This document shows, piece after piece, positions 7,567 through 12,655 of a stretch of DNA of 12,655 bases. Positions within the stretch are counted from its first letter, which is position 1, and the number at the start of each line of letters is the position of its first letter. The DNA is from Candidatus Nanohalarchaeota archaeon (GTDB taxonomy: Archaea > EX4484-52 > B79-G9). The position numbers and the translations under genes are program-made. The notes under the pieces are model-generated. The model saw only the letters and a program-made list of their open reading frames with translations. It ran no database searches and was not told where the DNA came from. The stretch lies in NCBI GenBank assembly GCA_030594795.1, contig JAUVEK010000027.1:1-12655 (forward strand). Direction: 5' to 3'.

Positions 7567-7582
7567 CTTCTGCGCAAAAAAA
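7567..7582 (+). repeat. 16-bp dispersed direct repeat, copy 2
   Basis: This is the second copy of CTTCTGCGCAAAAAAA, the first being at 6491-6506. It lies in the 178-bp gap (7524-7701) between the 275-aa gene and the next gene. That gap otherwise holds a possible TATA box at 7622-7628 and an SD at 7687-7692. Confidence 0.4.
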
Positions 7583-7621
7583 ACAAACGCGTCCACAGGC
7601 TATTGGCGAACATAAACACAC

Positions 7622-7628
7622 ATATAAG
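7622..7628 (+). promoter_or_regulatory. Possible TATA box for the 93-aa gene
   Basis: ATATAAG follows an A/C-rich BRE-like stretch (AAACACAC). A start near 7650 would leave a leader of about 50 nt holding the AGGAGG SD at 7687-7692. It suggests the 93-aa gene has its own promoter rather than reading through from the 275-aa gene. Confidence 0.4.
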
Positions 7629-7701
7629 GATGATAGTGCTATTTTCCACAAACAAAAATGATGCATATACGCCCGTATTAATTTACAGGAGGAAAGATAT
7701 T

Positions 7702-7983
7702 ATGGACAAATCAAGACCCTATCTATGGGACGGTGGCGACAGAGAATATATATCTCATATGAATGAACTGCCTTCTAAACTAAAAGGAGAAAGTATAGAT
7801 GATGTAAATGAATTGCTTTGGAAACTCTTCAGAGAATATCGAGACGGATACATGATTATGAACGGGACTAACGGCCATGAAAACAGCCCTCTTGCCGCTG
7901 TAAGAGAAACATACGACCGAGTGAAAAGAGAGATTGAGAGAAAATATGGTCTTCCTGATGCGACTGACGCAATGCTCGCATGA
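7702..7983 (+). CDS. Hypothetical small protein (93 aa)
   Basis: I do not recognise this protein. It is 93 aa, begins MDKSRPYLWDGGDREYIS, and is polar and mostly helical by composition, with a charged stretch near the end (TYDRVKREIERKYGLPDA). There is no signal peptide, TM or cysteine, so it should be cytosolic. The frame is open upstream to 7603, but I chose the ATG at 7702 because a perfect AGGAGG SD (7687-7692) ends 9 bp before it. The extra 33 residues of the longer version (rich in I, N, V) have no SD. Arginine is mainly encoded by AGA, in contrast to the C-ending codon use of purT. It stands alone between the 275-aa gene and purT on the same strand. No function can be proposed. Confidence 0.68.
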   Translation: MDKSRPYLWDGGDREYISHMNELPSKLKGESIDDVNELLWKLFREYRDGYMIMNGTNGHENSPLAAVRETYDRVKREIERKYGLPDATDAMLA

Positions 7984-8260
7984 AAGTAAGCGCAAGAAAA
8001 CATTAAAAACCACATATCAATTTAATATCTCTCCTCCTAAAGAGGGTTGATTAATACTTACTTGATTCAATTCTAATTACAAGTCACATCAATCATCTCT
8101 CCAGCGATTCATGCACTGTAAACGCTACAGAAAATGGTTACTTTTCTTCCTGATTTTCGCAACAAATCCATCCCCAAAACAAAAGCTATTTATGATTTCA
8201 CACTCAATTAGTCATTGGCACACGGGATAAAACATTCAAATTTTCAAAAGAGGTGTTTAA
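7984..8260 (+). other. Intergenic region before purT
   Basis: This 277-bp gap has no ORF with a usable start. A small hairpin (TCCTC-CTAAA-GAGGG, near 8031-8045) and a T-rich tract (about 8138-8157, TTACTTTTCTTCCTGATTTT) could help end the upstream transcript. The purT promoter lies at its 3' end. I see no riboswitch or tRNA in it. Confidence 0.4.
8179..8193 (+). promoter_or_regulatory. Likely purT promoter (BRE + TATA)
   Basis: ACAAAAGC (BRE-like) is followed by TATTTAT. A start near 8215 would give a leader of about 45 nt with the GAGGTG SD at 8250-8255, 5 bp before the purT ATG. Confidence 0.5.
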
Positions 8261-9694
8261 ATGACTACAAATCCACAATCAAAATACACAAAAAGAGACA
8301 TACTGACATCACCCTACCAGAGCAACTCCTGCAAAATCCTTTTGTTCGGATCAGGCGAACTCGGGCGCGAGATAATCATCCAGGCCCAGCGCCTTGGTAT
8401 GAAAACCGTTGCCGTAGACCGCTATGAAAACGCACCTGCGCAGCAGGTCGCGCACAAGTCCCACACGATAGACATGCTTGACGGTGATGCAATGCGCCAC
8501 CTCGTTGAACTCGAAAAACCCGACGCCATAGTCTGCGAAATAGAAGCTATCGACCTCAACATGCTCATGGAACTCGAAAAAGAAGGCTGGCCTGTCAGGC
8601 CCAACGCAAAAGCAGTCTGGATAACAATGAACAGGGAACGAAGCAGGGACATGATAGCAAAACAGGCAGGAGTAAAGACAAGCAAATACGTTTACGTCGA
8701 CACTGAAGACCCGGCTGCATTCAAAAACGCAGTAGAAAAAATAGGCTGCCCATGCATCAGCAAAGCAATCATGAGCTCATCAGGCCACGGCTCATACTCT
8801 ATCCATTCAAAAGACGACATCGAGCCCGCAAGGCTGGCTGCCATCAAAGGCGCAAGAGGCTCAGGCACAAGAGCAATAATTGAGGAATACATTGATTTTG
8901 ATACAGAAGTCACAGAACTTGCTGTGAGACATCTTGATGAGAACGGGAAAATAGTCACATCCTTTCCAAGACCAATCGGGCACTACCAGCTTGACGGGGA
9001 CTACCACGCATCATGGCAGAGCCCGGATGCCAGCGAATATCTCCCGTGGAAGCCAGAGGATATCGGCACGAAATTCAAGCCTGACGAGGATCTTGCAAAA
9101 AAAGCAGAGAAGAAGATATATGATGCGGCAGGGAAAATCACCGGCGCCCTCGGCGGCCTTGGCGTCTTTGGTGTCGAGCTTTTCGTAAGGGCAAGGGACG
9201 GGAAAGTGGAAGTACTGGGCAACGAGTGCTCCCCGCGCCCGCATGATACAGGCATGGTGACATTCATGTCCCACATGATCGGCATGAATGAAGGGGCACT
9301 GCATCTCCGTGCAATCACAGGACTGCCTATACCCACGAGAATCAATGAGGATGGCTACAGGGTAATAGACCCGCTCATGCCTGCATCCACGCACGTCATC
9401 AAAGCCGGATGCGGCGGGTGGGACCCTGAGTTCAGAGGCATCTGGAATGCCGGAAACACACCAGGCACAAACATCTACCTCTTCGGCAAGCCAAATATCC
9501 CCTATGACCCGAAGAACCCAAAAGACGTACACCGGAGACTGGGAATCACGCTCGCGATGGGAAAAGATGCGCTTGATGCAAAGACAAAAGCAGAGGCGGC
9601 AGCGCACAAAATCGAGATGAGAACGCGGCAGTTCAAAAAATGGATTGCGCAGGATGATACACTGGATGCGAGAAAGAAGCATGTTCTGAGATAA
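8261..9694 (+). CDS. purT: Formate-dependent phosphoribosylglycinamide formyltransferase (PurT)
   Basis: PurT uses ATP and formate to convert GAR to formyl-GAR, the third step of purine synthesis, without folate; it is cytosolic. It is an ATP-grasp enzyme. The N-terminal domain has LLFGSGELG at 27-35 and AVDRYENAPA at 51-60 (GAR binding), and EIEAI at 93-97. The ATP-grasp core has ISKAIMSSSGHGS at 166-178, IIEEYIDFDTEVTEL at 206-220, GHYQLDGDYHASW at 240-252 and NECSPRPHDTGMVT at 321-334. LFGKP (407-411) and HRRLG (424-428) complete the substrate pocket, so all expected GAR contacts are present. The C-terminus ends KKHVLR, as in archaeal PurT recalled from Pyrococcus. At 477 aa it is longer than the usual 390-430, with added sequence near 253-278 and 384-423. 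The T-loop SSSGKG is SSSGHG here. No other pur gene is nearby. Confidence 0.95.
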   Translation: MTTNPQSKYTKRDILTSPYQSNSCKILLFGSGELGREIIIQAQRLGMKTVAVDRYENAPAQQVAHKSHTIDMLDGDAMRHLVELEKPDAIVCEIEAIDLNMLMELEKEGWPVRPNAKAVWITMNRERSRDMIAKQAGVKTSKYVYVDTEDPAAFKNAVEKIGCPCISKAIMSSSGHGSYSIHSKDDIEPARLAAIKGARGSGTRAIIEEYIDFDTEVTELAVRHLDENGKIVTSFPRPIGHYQLDGDYHASWQSPDASEYLPWKPEDIGTKFKPDEDLAKKAEKKIYDAAGKITGALGGLGVFGVELFVRARDGKVEVLGNECSPRPHDTGMVTFMSHMIGMNEGALHLRAITGLPIPTRINEDGYRVIDPLMPASTHVIKAGCGGWDPEFRGIWNAGNTPGTNIYLFGKPNIPYDPKNPKDVHRRLGITLAMGKDALDAKTKAEAAAHKIEMRTRQFKKWIAQDDTLDARKKHVLR

Positions 9695-9715
9695 AAATGA
9701 CAGGAGGGAATACAA

Positions 9716-9781
9716 ATGGTAGTAAATAAAGGGCCAAAAAAGCGCAAAAGGCAGAAAGTATCTGGAATGAAAAAGAAGTAG
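9716..9781 (+). CDS. 21-aa highly basic micro-ORF downstream of purT
   Basis: The reading frame is ATG GTA GTA AAT AAA ... TAG and encodes a 21-residue peptide, MVVNKGPKKRKRQKVSGM followed by KKK. Ten of 21 residues are Lys or Arg. An AGGAGGG SD at 9702-9708 lies 7 bp before the ATG, the strongest SD in the window. It is 21 bp after the purT stop, so it is probably on the same transcript. The peptide would be cytosolic and likely binds nucleic acid or ribosomes. Very small basic ribosomal proteins such as eL41 have similar length and charge, but the sequence does not match what I remember of eL41. It could also be the remnant start of a lost gene. Real translation is plausible, the function unknown. 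Confidence 0.45.
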   Translation: MVVNKGPKKRKRQKVSGMKKK

Positions 9782-9831
9782 CATACAGAGAATTCAGTCT
9801 TATCTCTAATAACATTTGCCGGATGGCTACA

Positions 9832-10794
9832 TTAGCGGAGTGGCAGGCTAACACTTGCCTGGGCATTCCCTGCTTTTGCAACAGTCTCCTCAAGCGTTGC
9901 AAGAATACCTTTCTGCAATATCTTCTTCTCTCTGTTATTCAGATTCATGCTGAACTTCAGGTTGAGCCACAACAAAAAGTCATTGATGCTCCTGATATCA
10001 AAAAAACCGAGGTCCTTATATTCTTTGACAGTCACAGAGGATCCCTCTATTCTTGACCTGCCGCCTGAAATTAATGGATATACTACTTTTTTGCCTGTCG
10101 CAAGTTCGCTCTCAAGCGCATTTTCCAGGTTCGTCCTGCCTCTATTGTCTTTGACTTCAATCACATATAATGCCATGTTTTTAAGTCTCTTTATATCGGA
10201 TTTATCCACTCTCATGGAAGCCATCCCGATAATTTCAACCTTGCTATCTGTAGCATAAAGCAGTTCTCTGGCATCATCATCCATGTAAAGGTTAGACTGC
10301 ACACTTCCTTTGCCAAATATCAGGACCAAGGATGGTACATCGTCATGTGGCACCAGCACAAAAGAGTTGTAATCCATGTATCCAAACCCGATGCCTTCAA
10401 TAGTTATCTGGTGCGGTGCAGTGACTGTGCCGCCAAGTTCTGTTGGGTCTATTGCAACTATGCCTGTCTGTTCGTCCACCCAGTATGCGCTTCCTTCAAC
10501 CGCGGCAACAGTATCGTCATAAACGAGCCGTTTTATTGAATCTTCATTTTCAGCTTCATTTACCCCTGTTTCAGAAGCAGTTCTGTTTGCTGCTGCATTC
10601 TCCTCAGACCCAAATCCGAGACTGCTTCGCGCTTCTTTGGCCATTTCGTATGCATAACTTATAATGTCCTCTGTCATGCGCGAAAAATGAGTCACGTTCG
10701 CACATGTGATAATTATCACGTTCAGTCCAAATGCCACTAAAACAACAACTACGATAACTACAAAAATACTCCTGCTCATAGCTTTGTAGCGCAT
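9832..10794 (-). CDS. Hypothetical N-terminally membrane-anchored extracytoplasmic protein (320 aa)
   Basis: I do not recognise this protein. Residues 1-8 are basic (MRYKAMSRS) and 9-31 form one hydrophobic helix (IFVVIVVVVLVAFGLNVIIIT), giving a signal anchor with the bulk outside the cell. It is not a class III prepilin leader, as no K-G/A|Q site precedes the helix. Residues 55-88 are Ala/Glu/Asn-rich and probably a disordered linker. About 90-270 look alpha/beta (for example ITIEGIGFGYMDYNSFVLVP), and the last 50 residues look helical. The ATG lies about 30 bp from a strong TATA stretch, so the mRNA is probably leaderless. An alternative start is Met6. It faces purT convergently and is divergent from the prepilin peptidase region. 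A cell-surface or pilus-accessory role is possible from location only. Confidence 0.72.
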   Translation of the reverse strand: MRYKAMSRSIFVVIVVVVLVAFGLNVIIITCANVTHFSRMTEDIISYAYEMAKEARSSLGFGSEENAAANRTASETGVNEAENEDSIKRLVYDDTVAAVEGSAYWVDEQTGIVAIDPTELGGTVTAPHQITIEGIGFGYMDYNSFVLVPHDDVPSLVLIFGKGSVQSNLYMDDDARELLYATDSKVEIIGMASMRVDKSDIKRLKNMALYVIEVKDNRGRTNLENALESELATGKKVVYPLISGGRSRIEGSSVTVKEYKDLGFFDIRSINDFLLWLNLKFSMNLNNREKKILQKGILATLEETVAKAGNAQASVSLPLR

Positions 10795-10817
10795 ATCATT
10801 TTATCTGCGCGGGATAG

Positions 10818-10833
10818 TATATATATATTATAC
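10818..10833 (-). promoter_or_regulatory. TATA region for the 320-aa gene, near leaderless
   Basis: The stretch TAGTATATATATATTATA (plus strand) is a nearly palindromic TATA run. Read on the minus strand it lies 24-39 bp before the ATG at 10794, which is TATA-to-start-codon spacing for a leaderless or near-leaderless archaeal mRNA. It could equally fire on the plus strand. Confidence 0.5.
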
Positions 10834-10844
10834 GTAAGTGTTAC

Positions 10845-10968
10845 ACAAGGCCATAGTAATCCGGTTGGTATCATGAAGCAGCAATCGTATGCATGCGCTC
10901 CGAAAATCCGGAGAGATTTGAACATTTTGGCAGGGCGATGCAGTCGGGAGGTTCCAGGGCATTTTTTT
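10845..10968 (+). ncRNA. Candidate small structured RNA (unassigned)
   Basis: The 234-bp gap between the 320-aa gene and the prepilin peptidase is locally richer in G+C than other gaps here. It holds a 5-bp hairpin (CTCCG at 10898-10902 with CGGAG at 10909-10913) and an ATTTTTTTA terminator-like T-run (10962-10968). A TATA run sits about 20 bp before the proposed 5' end. No family (tRNA, SRP, RNase P, C/D or H/ACA) could be recognised, so this rests on composition and signals alone. Confidence 0.22.
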
Positions 10969-10997
10969 AGGAATTTGGAACAAAGACAACACTCAAG

Positions 10998-11006
10998 ATA
11001 TAAATA
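10998..11006 (+). promoter_or_regulatory. TATA box of the prepilin peptidase gene, leaderless
   Basis: ATATAAATA is centred 27 bp before the ATG at 11029, preceded by AACACTCAAG. There is no SD before the ATG. Together these indicate a leaderless transcript starting at or next to the start codon. Confidence 0.55.
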
Positions 11007-11028
11007 GCTGACTTACTAAAACACATGT

Positions 11029-11925
11029 ATGCTCATTGAAGTTCTCTTTCTTGCCGCCGCACTCATAGGCACAGCAGCAGGCGGCTGGATTGACCTTAAG
11101 ACAACAGAGATCCCTGACATCATACCCCTCTCAATGGTCAGTGTAGGCCTTATACTCCACATCGCAAACAGCATACTGCTCGGCTCGTTTCACGGGCTGG
11201 TATATGCGCTCACAATAGGCGCAATCTATCTTGCTCTCGGATATATGCTGTACTACACAGGCCAGTGGGGGGAAGCAGATGTACTGTTGCTTGCAGCAGT
11301 CGGTTTTTTAATAGCGCAGCCATTATCGTTCTTCAACATCACTGCAATGAAAGAGATGTATCCTCTTGTCTTTCTTCTAAATACATTCATAGTCGGCGGG
11401 ATATATTCAATCGCATATTCAGCAGTTCTTGCTTTCAGAAAACCAGAGGTATTCTCCAACTTCTTTAAGGATATAATGAAAAACAAGAGAAAAGTTATCA
11501 CCCTGATTATATTAATAACATCAGGCGTGGCAGTTTTAACGATAATTACAGGTCATGCCCTGAAGTTAAACATCGTGCTGGAATATATTGCCCTCCAGTT
11601 TATTTTGTCCATCCCCATAATAACAGCACTGGTACTCCTGTATCGCTTTGCTGTGGTGCTTGACAGCACAGTCTTCAAGAGCAAAATACCAACATCAAAA
11701 CTAAATGAGGGAGACGTCCTTGCAGAAGACCTGAAACTAAAAAGCACAACTCTTTCAGGCAAACTCTTCATCGGCCTGACAGGAGAGCAGATAAAGCTCA
11801 TAAAAAAGGAGAAAAAGCATGTGAGCATCAAAGAAGGCATCAGGTACGGCCCGACATTCTTCTTATCGATCCTGTTCACATGGTTCTTTGGAAATTCTAT
11901 TTTGCTGATTTTCGGATGGATTTAA
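11029..11925 (+). CDS. A24-family (FlaK/PibD-like) prepilin peptidase
   Basis: This is a membrane aspartyl protease that cleaves class III signal peptides of prepilins and archaellins on the cytoplasmic face. Hydrophobic segments fill about 1-21, 31-52, 55-76, 83-100, 110-137, 154-175 and 182-210. The first catalytic Asp is D22 in GGWIDLKTTEIPD. The second is D84 in QWGEADVLLLAA, equivalent to the family GxGD motif. The third motif residue is Ala rather than Gly, a change also recalled in other archaeal members, and the usual Lys after the Asp is Leu. A C-terminal part with a soluble stretch (about 219-275, LNEGDVLAEDL, IGLTGEQIKLIKKEKK) and a last TM resembles the extension of archaeal A24 enzymes. 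At 298 aa it fits these. It is the only peptidase here and likely serves the pilus operon at 1-6225. Its end overlaps the convergent gene by 29 bp. Confidence 0.87.
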   Translation: MLIEVLFLAAALIGTAAGGWIDLKTTEIPDIIPLSMVSVGLILHIANSILLGSFHGLVYALTIGAIYLALGYMLYYTGQWGEADVLLLAAVGFLIAQPLSFFNITAMKEMYPLVFLLNTFIVGGIYSIAYSAVLAFRKPEVFSNFFKDIMKNKRKVITLIILITSGVAVLTIITGHALKLNIVLEYIALQFILSIPIITALVLLYRFAVVLDSTVFKSKIPTSKLNEGDVLAEDLKLKSTTLSGKLFIGLTGEQIKLIKKEKKHVSIKEGIRYGPTFFLSILFTWFFGNSILLIFGWI

Positions 11926-12655
11926 GAGATATTTTCACATTGTAGCTGCCGATTGCGCCCATCTTCTTTTCAAGTGCAGTGTTCTTGCTGCCCATGTTTT
12001 GCATGAGTGTTTCCATTGTCTTTTGCTCGCCTGATATGCTTGATTTTGCTAATTCAATATCTGCGGATAATTTTGCATGCCTCTCTTCAAGGTCTCTCTT
12101 TTTCTGCATTGTTTTGTCAGACTCAATGTCCTTTTTTATTGCTGTCTCTTTCTTTTTCAGGTCTTCCAGTTTTTGCTTCAACCCACTCAGTTCACCTGCT
12201 CCCTTTAATTTTGACAGCGCTCCCAGAGTCTTGACTTTTATCTTGTCTTTCAGGGTTATCGAGCCCTTGCTGATATATAACTCAAGTTCAGGGATTATTT
12301 TTCTGAACAGCTTCAATCCCTCGTCCTTTTCTACTGCAAGAGCAGGCTCATCAATATAAAGGCCAAGCAGCCGCTCTTCTTCCTTAGAGGACAATTGCGC
12401 AACACGGCTGTACTTTTTGAGCCCCCGGCTGATTGGGGATACAGCATAAACTATCTTTCCTTCAAGGGCGGTAATCTCTTCAAGTATTTTCTTATGCTCT
12501 TCATTCAGTTTTGAAAGCGCCCTGGCTTCATCTCCTTTTTCCATCTTTTTTATTTCCTTTTTCAGCTTCTCTCCTGACTTAACCAGCTTTTGCAGCCTCT
12601 CCTCTCCATGCGCAATGTCATTTTCCATGTTTTTTGATTTTTCAATTTCAGCATC
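11897..12655 (-). CDS. Coiled-coil protein, partial (5' end beyond window)
   Basis: 252 residues are visible, and the frame is open to the window edge (the first visible residues are DAEIEKSKN), so the true start lies outside. The ATG at 12628 should not be taken as the start. The sequence is Lys/Glu-rich with two long predicted coiled coils (about the first 70 residues, and again about 150-230). Between them is a segment with VSPISRGLKKYSRVAQLSS and IDEPALAVEKDEGLKLFRKI that looks like a small folded domain. There is no TM, Walker motif or signal peptide in the visible part, so an SbcC/Rad50-like label would not be justified. It is convergent with the prepilin peptidase and overlaps its end by 29 bp. 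The function is unknown. Confidence 0.72.
   Translation of the reverse strand, partial: DAEIEKSKNMENDIAHGEERLQKLVKSGEKLKKEIKKMEKGDEARALSKLNEEHKKILEEITALEGKIVYAVSPISRGLKKYSRVAQLSSKEEERLLGLYIDEPALAVEKDEGLKLFRKIIPELELYISKGSITLKDKIKVKTLGALSKLKGAGELSGLKQKLEDLKKKETAIKKDIESDKTMQKKRDLEERHAKLSADIELAKSSISGEQKTMETLMQNMGSKNTALEKKMGAIGSYNVKISLKSIRKSAK

Noticed and set aside
7554..7661. 35-codon plus-strand ORF (begins MKSRASAQKK)
   Set aside because: No SD, it overlaps the likely promoter of the next gene, and nothing else supports translation.
7603..7701. 33-residue upstream extension of the 93-aa protein
   Set aside because: The perfect AGGAGG site at 7687-7692 points to the ATG at 7702, and the extension crosses the likely TATA box.
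9697..9729. 10-codon ORF (MTGGNTNGSK) just after purT
   Set aside because: Its coding sequence contains the SD of the better-supported 21-aa micro-ORF; it has no SD of its own.
9011..9784. Long minus-strand open frames opposite purT
   Set aside because: They are shadows of purT, with Cys/Phe/Ser-rich translations, no SD and no sensible protein features.
10905..10935. Minus-strand sequence GTTCAAATCTCTCCGG resembling the 3' part of a tRNA
   Set aside because: The T-stem does not pair, and no acceptor, D or anticodon arm could be built around it.
11897..12655. Rad50/SbcC-like annotation for the coiled-coil protein
   Set aside because: Only coiled coil is visible; there is no Walker A/B, zinc hook CxxC or signature motif in this fragment.
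1..12655. CRISPR array, transposase, toxin-antitoxin or defence system
   Set aside because: No regularly spaced repeats, no terminal inverted repeats with a transposase, and no recognisable nuclease or toxin motif was found on either strand.

Overview
The window reads as a chromosomal segment of an archaeon. The promoters have archaeal form (BRE followed by a TATA box), the prepilins carry class III signal peptides with archaeal -K-A/G|Q- type cleavage sites, and the prepilin peptidase has an archaeal-type C-terminal extension. The PurT is of the long archaeal kind, and Shine-Dalgarno sites follow the GGAGGTGA pattern. The compact spacing, many small secreted single-TM proteins and orphan genes would fit an uncultured, possibly DPANN-type lineage. 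That placement is an inference and no single gene here proves it.

Region 1 (1-6225, minus strand) is one tightly packed operon for an archaeal type IV pilus of the Tad/Epd-like kind. In transcription order it holds a 301-aa prepilin-like protein, a 152-aa prepilin-like protein, a 600-aa secretion ATPase, and two separate single-domain membrane platform proteins (TadB-like, then TadC-like). A 249-aa prepilin-like protein and a further prepilin-like protein cut by the window edge follow. Gaps run from a 17-bp overlap to 48 bp. One strong BRE/TATA promoter (6303-6317) and a good SD lie upstream of the first gene.

Region 2 (6226-8260) is a divergent, more A+T-rich stretch with three plus-strand genes of 80, 275 and 93 aa that I cannot assign to any family. 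It contains a 12-bp tandem repeat and a 16-bp repeated sequence. Region 3 (8261-9781) holds purT, encoding the formate- and ATP-dependent GAR transformylase of purine synthesis. Directly behind it lies a 21-aa, very basic micro-ORF with the best SD site of the window.

Region 4 (9832-12655) has a minus-strand membrane-anchored protein of unknown function, then an intergenic stretch that may encode a small RNA. After that come a leaderless A24-family prepilin peptidase, which probably processes the prepilins of region 1, and a convergent, slightly overlapping coiled-coil protein cut by the window edge. Functionally, the peptidase would cleave the prepilins, the ATPase would power the two platform proteins, and the mature pilins would assemble outside the membrane.

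I found no CRISPR array, transposase, rRNA or convincing tRNA.
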